DNA of 64,000 bases, taken from Tragulus kanchil. Its lineage: Eukaryota > Chordata > Mammalia > Artiodactyla > Tragulidae. The stretch is from the NCBI GenBank assembly GCA_022376925.1, contig JAIOJX010000032.1, forward strand, positions 198,396,939 through 198,460,938. The letters are read 5' to 3'. Position 1 is the stretch's first letter, and the number at the start of each line of letters is the position of its first letter. Positions 12,416 to 22,965 of the stretch are shown in pieces. The translations under genes were made by a program, and so were the position numbers. The notes below the pieces were generated by a model that saw only the letters and a program-made list of their open reading frames with translations, searched no databases and had not been told where the DNA came from.

Positions 12416-12805
12416 GCATTTTTTAGTCAGCACTCCAATGGGGGTATGATCATTTGTAATTATAGATCTAATTGGGTTTCCCCATCAGGGTTTAAGCTTC
12501 CTAAAGGGCAATGACATGTGTGTCATATTCACCAGCAGCCACTGAGTGCAACACTTATTGTCAAGCATTTAGTAAGTGTCATTTTGTATTCGTTGTATGA
12601 ATGAATGATCTGAGTGCTCTGAGTACAAACCAGTACTCTTTCAATGATACTTTCCAGCTTTTTTTCCTCACCTCTAACCCTCGTTTCCTCTCTTCTCTCA
12701 TGGCCTTCTTTTCCATTATCCTAAGTTCTTTAGTAGGCACTCATTTACTAGACAAATATTTCCCGATTTACAGTTTAAAAGTGGTTATGTCTATTGTTGA
12801 TTAAC

Positions 12806-12826
12806 AACAACAACAACAACAATGTG
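12806..12826. repeat. (CAA)n microsatellite
   Basis: Six to seven CAA/AAC units, repeated at 13877-13897 in the doublet copy. Confidence 0.9.
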
Positions 12827-12925
12827 AGAGTTTCGAGTTAAGTTTTCTTTGGGGAAAATGAGGACTGCAGCCTGAGAGACATCGCCTCAGATAGCTCTGA
12901 GAAATTATTCCAAAGATGTAGGGGG
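12827..12925 (-). mobile_element. ERV LTR fragment (BTLTR1-like)
   Basis: The segment 'GAGAGTTTCGAGTTAAG' followed by 'AGGACTGCAGCCTGAGAGAC' is the complement of the LTR 3' end also seen at 55050-55330 and, on the plus strand, at 61640-61745. It ends where BovB starts. A copy lies at 13898-13996. Confidence 0.6.
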
Positions 12926-12929
12926 GAAT

Positions 12930-13416
12930 TCAGTTCAGTTCAGTCACTCAGTCGTGTCCGACTGTTTGTGACTGCAGCACATCAGGCTTCCCTGTACTTC
13001 ACCATCTCCAAGAGCTTGCTCAAACATATCCATTGATACCATCCAACCATCTCGCCCTCTGTTGTCCATTTCCTTCTGCCTTCTATTTTTCCCAGCATCA
13101 GAGTCTTTTCCAATGAGTTGTCTTTTCATATCAGGTGGCCAAAGTACTGGAGTTTAAGATTCAGTATCAGTCCTTCCAATGAATGTTCAGGGTTGATTTC
13201 CTTTAGGACTGACTGGTTTAATCTCCTTGCAGTCCAAGAGACTCAAGGGTCTTCTCCAGCACCACAGTTCAAAAGCATCATTTCTTTGGCACTCAGCCTT
13301 CTTTATGGTCCAATATTCACATTCATACATGCCTACTGGGAAAACCATAGCTTTACCTATACGGACCTTTGTCAGCAAAGTGATGTCCCTGCTTTTAATA
13401 CACTGTCTAGGTGTGT
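12930..13416 (-). mobile_element. BovB LINE fragment (cut by the doublet join)
   Basis: Minus-strand BovB reverse-transcriptase C-terminus and tail. Peptides such as FELWCWRRPLSLL and KAMVFPVGM are visible on the minus strand near 13187-13378. It stops at the filler; the fuller version is at 14001-14690. Confidence 0.88.
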
Positions 13417-14000
13417 TACCCCTATTAACCGGGACCTTTGGGTCTTAATGTCTGCAAAATGAAACATAACTCAACTTTAAGGCTGTGCATTTTTTAGTCA
13501 GCACTCCAATGGGGGTATGATCATTTGTAATTATAGATCTAATTGGGTTTCCCCATCAGGGTTTAAGCTTCCTAAAGGGCAATGACATGTGTGTCATATT
13601 CACCAGCAGCCACTGAGTGCAACACTTATTGTCAAGCATTTAGTAAGTGTCATTTTGTATTCGTTGTATGAATGAATGATCTGAGTGCTCTGAGTACAAA
13701 CCAGTACTCTTTCAATGATACTTTCCAGCTTTTTTTCCTCACCTCTAACCCTCGTTTCCTCTCTTCTCTCATGGCCTTCTTTTCCATTATCCTAAGTTCT
13801 TTAGTAGGCACTCATTTACTAGACAAATATTTCCCGATTTACAGTTTAAAAGTGGTTATGTCTATTGTTGATTAACAACAACAACAACAACAATGTGAGA
13901 GTTTCGAGTTAAGTTTTCTTTGGGGAAAATGAGGACTGCAGCCTGAGAGACATCGCCTCAGATAGCTCTGAGAAATTATTCCAAAGATGTAGGGGGGAAT

Positions 14001-14690
14001 TCAGTTCAGTTCAGTCACTCAGTCGTGTCCGACTGTTTGTGACTGCAGCACATCAGGCTTCCCTGTACTTCACCATCTCCAAGAGCTTGCTCAAACATAT
14101 CCATTGATACCATCCAACCATCTCGCCCTCTGTTGTCCATTTCCTTCTGCCTTCTATTTTTCCCAGCATCAGAGTCTTTTCCAATGAGTTGTCTTTTCAT
14201 ATCAGGTGGCCAAAGTACTGGAGTTTAAGATTCAGTATCAGTCCTTCCAATGAATGTTCAGGGTTGATTTCCTTTAGGACTGACTGGTTTAATCTCCTTG
14301 CAGTCCAAGAGACTCAAGGGTCTTCTCCAGCACCACAGTTCAAAAGCATCATTTCTTTGGCACTCAGCCTTCTTTATGGTCCAATATTCACATTCATACA
14401 TGCCTACTGGGAAAACCATAGCTTTACCTATACGGACCTTTGTCAGCAAAGTGATGTCCCTGCTTTTTAATACACTGTCTAGGTGTGTCATAGCTTTTCT
14501 TCCGGGGAGCAAGAAATTCATTAATTTCTGCCATAAGTAGGATGTCATCTGCATATCTGAGGTTACTGAAATTTCCTCCAGCCATCTTGATTCCAGCTTG
14601 AGCTTCATCCAGACTGGCATTTTACATGATGTACTCTGCATATAAGTTAAATAAACAGGGTGACAATATACAACCTTGATGTATGTGATC
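14001..14690 (-). mobile_element. BovB LINE fragment, longer copy
   Basis: Same insertion as 12930-13416, continuing further upstream into the reverse-transcriptase region ('ATAAGTTAAATAAACAGGGT' near 14642 is typical). A 229-residue minus-strand ORF (14258-14947) is mostly this fragment plus adjacent DNA. It lacks the conserved catalytic part and is not a functional gene. Confidence 0.88.
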
Positions 14691-14749
14691 TTGGTGAAGA
14701 GGAAATACATACAACCAAGCACATATTTTTGCAGAATGCTTCTGCAAGT

Positions 14750-14850
14750 CATGAGGAGCAGTAGGCACCATGAAGGATTTGAGTGCTTTTCTAGATATGA
14801 CAAAATACAAGAAGTGGGCACATAAAATTGACTCCTGAAAATAACATACC
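14750..14850 (-). mobile_element. Possible ERV LTR remainder
   Basis: 'CACCATGAAGGATTTGAGTG' followed by 'CTTTTCTAGATATGA' closely parallels 55241-55275, in the LTR at 55050-55330. It is probably the far side of the LTR interrupted by BovB. The doublet copy is at about 15884-15984. Confidence 0.45.
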
Positions 14851-15388
14851 CCATTGTGAGTTGTAAATGTTTAGGGAAATAAGATTGTAGGAGCTTAAAA
14901 CATAAACCAGTCAATAAATTAAAACTATCAGATATGTTAAATGACATTCACAAGAAAACAATCATCAAAATCCAAAATTCAAGGAACTCTACCAGGGAAA
15001 TTGCTTTAAAAAATAAATCTACTAAGGGGAAAAAGAGATTGAGGAAATGTATAGATTAGAAGAAATTTAAGAGTCGTATGAGAGGCATGTGTGAACATTA
15101 TTTAGAAGTTGATTCAAATAAACCAAGATTTAAAAATTATTTTGGAGACAATCAGGGAAATCTACACTGCAAGGCGGTGTCCTTACCCCCTGGGTAAGGG
15201 AAGCCTGTTCAGGGAAATCTAAACACTGTATATGGTTTGATATTAAGGAACTGTCATTTTTTAGGTGTGATAATGAAATGTGGTTATGTTTTAAACTAAT
15301 TGCTACATTTTAAAGAAACAAACAAATATCCATGGATGAAATTTTTAAAGGTGTGATATAATGAAACTGTGCTTGTCACTACGAATGA

Positions 15389-15824
15389 TTCAGGGTTGAT
15401 GTCCTTTAGGACTGACTGGTTTAATCTCCTTGCAGTTCATGGGACCCTCAAACATCTTCTCCAGAACCACAGTTCAAAGGCATCAATTCTTTAGCACTCA
15501 TCCTTCTTTATGGTCCAATATTCACATTCATACATGCCTACTGGGAAAACCATAGCTTTACCTATACGGACCTTTGTCAGCAAAGTGATGTCCCTGCTTT
15601 TTAATACACTGTCTAGGTGTGTCATAGCTTTTCTTCCGGGGAGCAAGAAATTCATTAATTTCTGCCATAAGTAGGATGTCATCTGCATATCTGAGGTTAC
15701 TGAAATTTCCTCCAGCCATCTTGATTCCAGCTTGAGCTTCATCCAGACTGGCATTTTACATGATGTACTCTGCATATAAGTTAAATAAACAGGGTGACAA
15801 TATACAACCTTGATGTATGTGATC
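15389..15824 (-). mobile_element. BovB LINE fragment (chimeric left edge)
   Basis: Minus-strand BovB. Its right part duplicates 14361-14690 exactly, while its left ~105 bases come from a different, diverged BovB sequence. Confidence 0.8.
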
Positions 15825-16654
15825 TTGGTGAAGAGGAAATACATACAACCAAGCACATATTTTTGCAGAATGCTTCTGCAAGTCATGAGGAGCAGTAGGC
15901 ACCATGAAGGATTTGAGTGCTTTTCTAGATATGACAAAATACAAGAAGTGGGCACATAAAATTGACTCCTGAAAATAACATACCCCATTGTGAGTTGTAA
16001 ATGTTTAGGGAAATAAGATTGTAGGAGCTTAAAACATAAACCAGTCAATAAATTAAAACTATCAGATATGTTAAATGACATTCACAAGAAAACAATCATC
16101 AAAATCCAAAATTCAAGGAACTCTACCAGGGAAATTGCTTTAAAAAATAAATCTACTAAGGGGAAAAAGAGATTGAGGAAATGTATAGATTAGAAGAAAT
16201 TTAAGAGTCGTATGAGAGGCATGTGTGAACATTATTTAGAAGTTGATTCAAATAAACCAAGATTTAAAAATTATTTTGGAGACAATCAGGGAAATCTACA
16301 CTGCAAGGCGGTGTCCTTACCCCCTGGGTAAGGGAAGCCTGTTCAGGGAAATCTAAACACTGTATATGGTTTGATATTAAGGAACTGTCATTTTTTAGGT
16401 GTGATAATGAAATGTGGTTATGTTTTAAACTAATTGCTACATTTTAAAGAAACAAACAAATATCCATGGATGAAATTTTTTTAAAAAGTGCTGTGAAAAT
16501 ACAGATACTCCAATCATAAAAGGTGGGTGCAGCCCTGGAACTGGTTGGCCTTGCTGAGAACACCTTTCCCTCTTTACCCTCAGACCATCCAAATACTATC
16601 ATTTCCTCTCTGGGCTATTGCTTAAAAATGATGGGAACTACCAGGTGAGTGTCT

Positions 16655-16900
16655 CAGTGATACCAATATAGTGGAGTGGCTTGGCAATACAGATCAACAA
16701 TTTAAAAACACATACAATTAGACTTGGCAATTCTATTTCTAGAAACCCAGAGAAATTTACTGGAAAATGCATCCAAATAAATGTTCAAGATGTATATTAC
16801 AGCACTGATTGCAAAAACACTAAAAAAGCAAGAACTCTGTTAACCTGTTTTCTAGTGACAGGCATTTACAGGGGACTGTACAGTGTGAGAGCAAGCATCC
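16655..16900 (+). mobile_element. Old L1 3' fragment (tentative)
   Basis: The run of 'GGCAATTCTATTTCTAGAAA', 'AAATGCATCCAAATAAATGT' and 'ATTACAGCACTGATTGCAAA' follows the order typical of the L1 ORF2 end. It probably continues after the SINE, at 17210-17300. Copy at about 17791-18036. Confidence 0.5.
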
Positions 16901-16903
16901 TAA

Positions 16904-17209
16904 GGGTTTCTCTGGTGACTCAATGGTAAAGAATCTATCTGCCAATGAAGTAGACATGGGTTTGATCCCTGGTCCAAGAAGACCCCGTATGCTTTGGAGC
17001 AACTAAACCAGTGCACCACAAATATTGAGCTTGTGCTCTAGAGCCTGGCCACCATCCTAGGTCCACGCTAACGCCATCCGAGATTCATGTCCTACAACAA
17101 GAGGAGCCACTGAAATGAGAAGCCAGCACAACACAGCTAGAGAGTAGCTGCCACTCACCACAACAAAAGACCTGCACAGCCAAGAATAATTAACTAACTA
17201 ACTAACTAA
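16904..17209 (+). mobile_element. CHR-2-type tRNA-Glu SINE
   Basis: A tRNA-like head ('GGTTTCTCTGGTGACTCAA', degraded B box 'GGTTTGATCCC') is followed by the CHR-2 body of 'gccacaac' type repeats and ends in an (ACTA)n tail at about 17190-17208. Copy at 18040-18345. Confidence 0.8.
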
Positions 17210-18039
17210 ACATATGAAGGCAATCTGTGTGTATTGGCCTGGTGCCATGTATATAGTAACAAAAAGCAATGCGATAGTGAAAAAAGGAAGGATAATACTT
17301 ATAGCATAAATTACTAAAAGATAAAGTATAAGCATTGAGCCTTTATAAAAGAAAGCTGAAAACAGTAAAGATTTTTACTTTGGAAAGAAAAGATTTACCA
17401 TAATTTTAAAAAGTCAGTAAATATCAAAAGACATTTAAACAGAGTAAGATACTGCAGTGAAGCCTTGTGTATTCTAGGCAGATAACAAATGCAGGCTTTC
17501 AAATTGTTGTCTATTATAACTTTTTCCTGTCTGGGTGTGTCCCAGAGACCTGGTTATGTTTTAAACTAATTGCTACATTTTAAAGAAACAAACAAATATC
17601 CATGGATGAAATTTTTTTAAAAAGTGCTGTGAAAATACAGATACTCCAATCATAAAAGGTGGGTGCAGCCCTGGAACTGGTTGGCCTTGCTGAGAACACC
17701 TTTCCCTCTTTACCCTCAGACCATCCAAATACTATCATTTCCTCTCTGGGCTATTGCTTAAAAATGATGGGAACTACCAGGTGAGTGTCTCAGTGATACC
17801 AATATAGTGGAGTGGCTTGGCAATACAGATCAACAATTTAAAAACACATACAATTAGACTTGGCAATTCTATTTCTAGAAACCCAGAGAAATTTACTGGA
17901 AAATGCATCCAAATAAATGTTCAAGATGTATATTACAGCACTGATTGCAAAAACACTAAAAAAGCAAGAACTCTGTTAACCTGTTTTCTAGTGACAGGCA
18001 TTTACAGGGGACTGTACAGTGTGAGAGCAAGCATCCTAA

Positions 18040-18345
18040 GGGTTTCTCTGGTGACTCAATGGTAAAGAATCTATCTGCCAATGAAGTAGACATGGGTTTG
18101 ATCCCTGGTCCAAGAAGACCCCGTATGCTTTGGAGCAACTAAACCAGTGCACCACAAATATTGAGCTTGTGCTCTAGAGCCTGGCCACCATCCTAGGTCC
18201 ACGCTAACGCCATCCGAGATTCATGTCCTACAACAAGAGGAGCCACTGAAATGAGAAGCCAGCACAACACAGCTAGAGAGTAGCTGCCACTCACCACAAC
18301 AAAAGACCTGCACAGCCAAGAATAATTAACTAACTAACTAACTAA
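18040..18345 (+). mobile_element. CHR-2-type SINE (doublet copy of 16904-17209)
   Basis: Same element at the offset of doublet 7, with the same (ACTA)n tail. Confidence 0.8.
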
Positions 18346-18741
18346 ACATATGAAGGCAATCTGTGTGTATTGGCCTGGTGCCATGTATATAGTAACAAAA
18401 AGCAATGCGATAGTGAAAAAAGGAAGGATAATACTTATAGCATAAATTACTAAAAGATAAAGTATAAGCATTGAGCCTTTATAAAAGAAAGCTGAAAACA
18501 GTAAAGATTTTTACTTTGGAAAGAAAAGATTTACCATAATTTTAAAAAGTCAGTAAATATCAAAAGACATTTAAACAGAGTAAGATACTGCAGTGAAGCC
18601 TTGTGTATTCTAGGCAGATAACAAATGCAGGCTTTCAAATTGTTGTCTATTATAACTTTTTCCTGTCTGGGTGTGTCCCAGAGACCCCTCACAAACAAAA
18701 GGTACAAGAATGCTTGGTGCCATCCTTTAAAGAGATTTCAG

Positions 18742-19203
18742 GGACTTCCCTGGTGGTCCAGTGGTAAAGAATCTGACTGCCAATGAGTGTGCATGCTCAG
18801 TTGTATCTGACTTCTTTGTGACCCCATGAACTGTAGCCTTCCAGGCTCCCCTGTCCATAGGATTTCACAGGCAAGAATTCTGGAGCGGGTTGACATTTCC
18901 TCTTTCAGGGGATCTTCCAACCTACATCTCATGCATCTCCTGCATTAATAGGTAGATTCTTTACCACTGAGCCACCTTGTAAAGCTATTTGCAATACAGG
19001 GAATGTGGGTTCACATTCCCTTGTCAGGAAATTAAGATTCCAGATGCGTCAGAACAATTAAATCCTTGAGTGGCAATGACTGAACCCACGTGCCACACCT
19101 AGAGAGTTGGTGCACTGCAAAGAAAGATCCCACATAACACAATGAAGATCCTGCATGTAACAGCTAAGAGCCAACACAGACAGATAAATAAATAAGTATT
19201 AAA
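18742..19203 (+). mobile_element. CHR-2-type SINE split by a Bov-tA SINE
   Basis: The head ('GGGACTTCCCTGGTGGTCCA') lies at 18742-18786 and the body resumes at about 18978, ending in an A-rich tail near 19200. The interruption is the minus-strand Bov-tA at 18787-18977. Diverged copies of 'GTAAAG...GCAAT' on both sides of the inner SINE could be its target-site duplication. Confidence 0.75.
18787..18977 (-). mobile_element. Bov-tA SINE nested in a CHR-2 SINE
   Basis: Minus-strand element running from 'GCTCAGTTGTATCTGAC' to the complement of the tRNA-like head ('CCACTGAGCCACC'). Its position inside the outer SINE shows that it inserted later. Confidence 0.8.
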
Positions 19204-19679
19204 GAGACTACATAGTTCAGCTAGACTTACAAATCTAATTGCTTTGAAAAACAGGAATGGTGGGGAGAAATATCCCTCACTATTTCCAACTTAATTAGGG
19301 AAATGTTGAGAATGAGCTTTGAGAATTGCTAAGCCAGCATCTTGTAAGAATTCTATACATCTCCCAGCATTTTCCCCTTTCATGGGATTAAAAAACTAAT
19401 TTACTACGATTGTTTGAACAGATTTTTATCAGACTTAGCTTGAGGCTATGCCAACATTTGAGTGTATATATGGCATATATACAACGAGCAGGTTTTCCTT
19501 TCTTTTATCTTCTGCCAAAACCTCAAACATTGACAACAAAATATAAAATGCGATGAAAACAAAGACGTAAGTTATCTGGAGTCTGAAAAGGCAGCTAGTC
19601 TTCTGGTGGAAGAGCTAAATATGCCTCATAACATTCTAAGCTATTAGTGAAATACTTTTATGCAAATTTATTGAGTATC
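19204..19679. other. Intergenic, nothing recognised
   Basis: AT-rich single-copy DNA. No family recognised. Confidence 0.5.
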
Positions 19680-19690
19680 TTCTATATAGA

Positions 19691-19904
19691 GAGGACTTCC
19701 CAGGTAGCTCAGCTGGTAAAGAATCTGCTTGCAATGCAGGAGTCCTGGGTTCGATCCCTGGATTGGGAAGATCCCCTGGAGAAGGACTTGGCAACCCACT
19801 CAAGTAATCCTACCTGGAGAATTCCATGGACAGAGGAGCCTCGCTGGCTACAGTTCATGGGGTTGTACAGAGTCAGACACATCTGTGTGACTAACATTTT
19901 CACT
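19691..19904 (+). mobile_element. Bov-tA SINE, intact structure
   Basis: This is the best preserved plus-strand Bov-tA here: a tRNA-Glu head, a perfect Pol III B box GGTTCGATCCC at 19748-19758, and a complete BovB-derived tail. The target-site duplication TTCTATATAGA is exact at 19680-19690 and 19905-19915. It lies in a single-copy stretch. Confidence 0.93.
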
Positions 19905-19915
19905 TTCTATATAGA

Positions 19916-20744
19916 AGGCATTCTTGAGAGTATCAAAAAAATATATAAATAAATACATGACTATGGGATAAAGAGCCTTATAGACTTTAGGGGAAAACAG
20001 ATATAATGTACAAGTCAAAAAAGTTACATTTTATATTTTGCCCTGCAGAAACAGTAGGACTTTTTGTTATAAGTTTATCATCTCCTACATGAAACCTGTT
20101 TGAATAAGTTTCAAAGGCTGGGTGTGTCTGCAGTAGGAAGGACTAAGGACAGAAACTCAGCAATTTGACTTACAGCAGAGTGTTGACTTCCCATTGTTTT
20201 TCTTTCAGGATGGCCATTCTGAGTTGAACAAACATTTAGGCAATTTAATCTTGAATTTCCCACCAGGGCTGATTTTCCCCTCCACTTTTTACTTCCCAAG
20301 GTATCTGGTTTCAAAGGAGAGCTGACATGACCTAAAGGTTTTGGGGTTTGGCCTGCTTCTCATGTTACCTTCCTCTCACTCTTTCTGATAAACAATCTCT
20401 CTTGGTGCTGATTTTGGTGGTATTGGAACCTATTGCACTGACTTTGGAAGGACATCAATATTTGTCACTGACCTTGAAGTGTGGCCACCACTAGCCAGTG
20501 GAAGGCATCTGTCAGATCAGAGGAAATTGCCTCCTGCAGGTGGACATAGTCGTGCACCAAGAGCATGACTTACCGGCAGAATGGAGGTTGGATCGAAGTG
20601 TCACACCCCTCCAAAGGGCTCCCTGGCATAGGACCAACTTGTACAACCATCCATGGGGTTTTGCCAGGAGCACTGCCTTTCATAAAACTTCCCTCTTCTG
20701 CCCTGTCTATAGTTCAAAGCCAAGTGCTGCAGACCTGTTCAGTC
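19916..20744. other. Unassigned DNA with a 119-residue ORF
   Basis: An open frame on the plus strand (20498-20857) runs across the start of doublet 8. I recognise no domain, signal peptide or splice structure. It is somewhat richer in GC than its surroundings and might be an old retrocopy or LTR-related DNA, but nothing in the sequence settles this. It is not called as a gene. Confidence 0.35.
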
Positions 20745-21126
20745 AGCACAAACCCCTCACTGTGGAGAGGCATGTAGTGCTTCTGGATCCCTTTCACAAC
20801 AAAGGCCATGGGAGTCAGTATCGTGATCTTCAGTCTTGGACTCATCAATCCAGGTAGCTGTCAGCTAGATCCTAGGACAGAGGCTGCTTCCTGAAGGACA
20901 CTAACAACCACAAGTGCACAGATGGCCCTGTCACCACAATGAGAGCATAAAACCTGATGGAGCACACCTCAGTTTTACTATCTGCCTGTAGGTTCAGAAC
21001 CTTTGCATTTCTTCTCTCTGCAGTCTAGTAAAAGTACTCTCAAACCAAAGCATTTATTTAATTCTGCCAAAGTGAAGCACAAGTAAAATGTTGAAAATAA
21101 TTCATGTTCAGTAGACCATGGTTTGG

Positions 21127-21335
21127 GATTCCAGGTGCAGTGATACATAATTTGCCCACCAATGCAGGAGCCATAGGGGACTTGGCTTCAATCTCTGGAT
21201 GGGGAAGATCCCCAGGAGGAGGAAATGGCAACCGACTCCACTATCCTGCCTAGAGAATCCCATGGACAGAAAGGAGCCCAAAGGGCTACAGTCCTTAGGA
21301 TCACAAACAGCTGGACAACTGAGTATGCATATAAA
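21127..21335 (+). mobile_element. Bov-tA SINE, diverged
   Basis: Plus strand, with 'CCAATGCAGGAG' in the head and 'GAGAATCCCATGGACAGA' in the tail. Copy at 22236-22444. Confidence 0.8.
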
Positions 21336-21427
21336 CACTTTGACTTCTACCTGTGCTTTGCACTTGGTTTTCAAAAGACAGATAGAAGTGATAGCTTAGC
21401 CCATCTCCACACCTTCTTGATTTGCGT

Positions 21428-21645
21428 GTCTGTGTGCTAAGTCACTTCAGTTGTGTCCAATTCTTTGCAGCCCTCTGGACTATAGCTGCCAGGCATCTCT
21501 GTCCATGAGATTCTTCTGGCAAGAATATTGGAGTGGGTTGCCATTTCCTTCTCCAGGGGAGGATTCTGACCCAAGGATAGAACTCACATCTCTTATATCT
21601 CCTGCATTGGCAAGTGGGTTATTTAGCACCACCTGTGAAGCTGTG
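21428..21645 (-). mobile_element. Bov-tA SINE
   Basis: Minus strand, from 'GCTAAGTCACTTCAGTTGTG' to the complement of the head near 'AGCACCACCTGTGAAGC'. Copy at 22537-22754. It lies tail-to-tail with the plus-strand SINE about 90 bp upstream. Confidence 0.85.
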
Positions 21646-22235
21646 ATTTATATCCTATTATGTAACTTTTTGCTATATTATTTGGGGATAATAAAGAGTT
21701 GACTGCGCCATGACCATTAAGAAGTGATTGAAATGTGAGAAAGCTACCCACTGTCTTATTAACTCATCTTATCTTTAACATATACGAGGTACCCTTTCTG
21801 TGCTATGAGTTTTGTTTTTATTGTTTAATGTAATTTATGTTTATGATTTTCAAAGCACAAACCCCTCACTGTGGAGAGGCATGTAGTGCTTCTGGATCCC
21901 TTTCACAACAAAGGCCATGGGAGTCAGTATCGTGATCTTCAGTCTTGGACTCATCAATCCAGGTAGCTGTCAGCTAGATCCTAGGACAGAGGCTGCTTCC
22001 TGAAGGACACTAACAACCACAAGTGCACAGATGGCCCTGTCACCACAATGAGAGCATAAAACCTGATGGAGCACACCTCAGTTTTACTATCTGCCTGTAG
22101 GTTCAGAACCTTTGCATTTCTTCTCTCTGCAGTCTAGTAAAAGTACTCTCAAACCAAAGCATTTATTTAATTCTGCCAAAGTGAAGCACAAGTAAAATGT
22201 TGAAAATAATTCATGTTCAGTAGACCATGGTTTGG

Positions 22236-22444
22236 GATTCCAGGTGCAGTGATACATAATTTGCCCACCAATGCAGGAGCCATAGGGGACTTGGCTTCAA
22301 TCTCTGGATGGGGAAGATCCCCAGGAGGAGGAAATGGCAACCGACTCCACTATCCTGCCTAGAGAATCCCATGGACAGAAAGGAGCCCAAAGGGCTACAG
22401 TCCTTAGGATCACAAACAGCTGGACAACTGAGTATGCATATAAA
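22236..22444 (+). mobile_element. Bov-tA SINE (doublet copy of 21127-21335)
   Basis: Identical element at the offset of doublet 8. Confidence 0.8.
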
Positions 22445-22536
22445 CACTTTGACTTCTACCTGTGCTTTGCACTTGGTTTTCAAAAGACAGATAGAAGTGA
22501 TAGCTTAGCCCATCTCCACACCTTCTTGATTTGCGT

Positions 22537-22754
22537 GTCTGTGTGCTAAGTCACTTCAGTTGTGTCCAATTCTTTGCAGCCCTCTGGACTATAGCTGCCA
22601 GGCATCTCTGTCCATGAGATTCTTCTGGCAAGAATATTGGAGTGGGTTGCCATTTCCTTCTCCAGGGGAGGATTCTGACCCAAGGATAGAACTCACATCT
22701 CTTATATCTCCTGCATTGGCAAGTGGGTTATTTAGCACCACCTGTGAAGCTGTG
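22537..22754 (-). mobile_element. Bov-tA SINE (doublet copy of 21428-21645)
   Basis: Identical element at the offset of doublet 8. Confidence 0.85.
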
Positions 22755-22965
22755 ATTTATATCCTATTATGTAACTTTTTGCTATATTATTTGGGGATAA
22801 TAAAGAGTTGACTGCGCCATGACCATTAAGAAGTGATTGAAATGTGAGAAAGCTACCCACTGTCTTATTAACTCATCTTATCTTTAACATATACGAGGTA
22901 CCCTTTCTGTGCTATGAGTTTTTGTTTTTTATTGTTTAATGTAATTTATGTTTATGATTTTCAAA

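Larger units (their letters stand above)
12376..14488. repeat. Doublet 5: direct tandem repeat, unit 1071 bp with filler
   Basis: Copy 1 is 12376-13416 and copy 2 is 13447-14488. The paired ORFs at 12601/13672, 12944/14015 and 13118/14189 keep an offset of 1071. The 30-bp filler at 13417-13446 matches neither the BovB continuation found after copy 2 nor any clean upstream sequence. Confidence 0.95.
14257..16480. repeat. Doublet 6: direct tandem repeat, unit ~1134 bp, diverged left edge
   Basis: From 14361/15495 onward the copies match at an offset of 1134, up to 15349 and 16480. The first ~105 bases of copy 2 (15389-15494) differ from 14257-14360 at roughly a tenth of positions, as two BovB copies would. 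The region 15350-15388 is filler. Copy 1 overlaps the end of doublet 5. Confidence 0.88.
16415..18686. repeat. Doublet 7: direct tandem repeat, unit 1136 bp
   Basis: Copy 1 is 16415-17550 and copy 2 is 17551-18686. The paired ORFs at 16681/17817 keep an offset of 1136 and no differences were noticed. The join is blunt. Copy 1's left end overlaps the right end of doublet 6, so 16415-16480 also has a counterpart near 15280-15349. Confidence 0.95.
20745..22965. repeat. Doublet 8: direct tandem repeat, unit 1109 bp
   Basis: Copy 1 is 20745-21853 and copy 2 is 21854-22965. Paired ORFs at 21108/22217 and 21451/22560 keep an offset of 1109. The only differences noticed are extra T bases in homopolymers near the right end (22918-22931 against 21809-21820). 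The join is blunt. Confidence 0.95.

Noticed and set aside
12806..12826. Short direct repeats as a CRISPR array
   Set aside because: These are (CAA)n microsatellites. No spaced repeats of suitable size exist, and the DNA is mammalian.
14258..14947. 229-residue minus-strand ORF, the longest in the window
   Set aside because: Its C-terminal half is BovB reverse-transcriptase remnant and the rest is adjacent LTR-like and unassigned DNA. It lacks a catalytic core and is not a cellular gene.
19748..19758. tRNA gene suggested by a perfect B box
   Set aside because: It belongs to the tRNA-derived head of a Bov-tA SINE with a target duplication, and no cloverleaf with acceptor stem is present.
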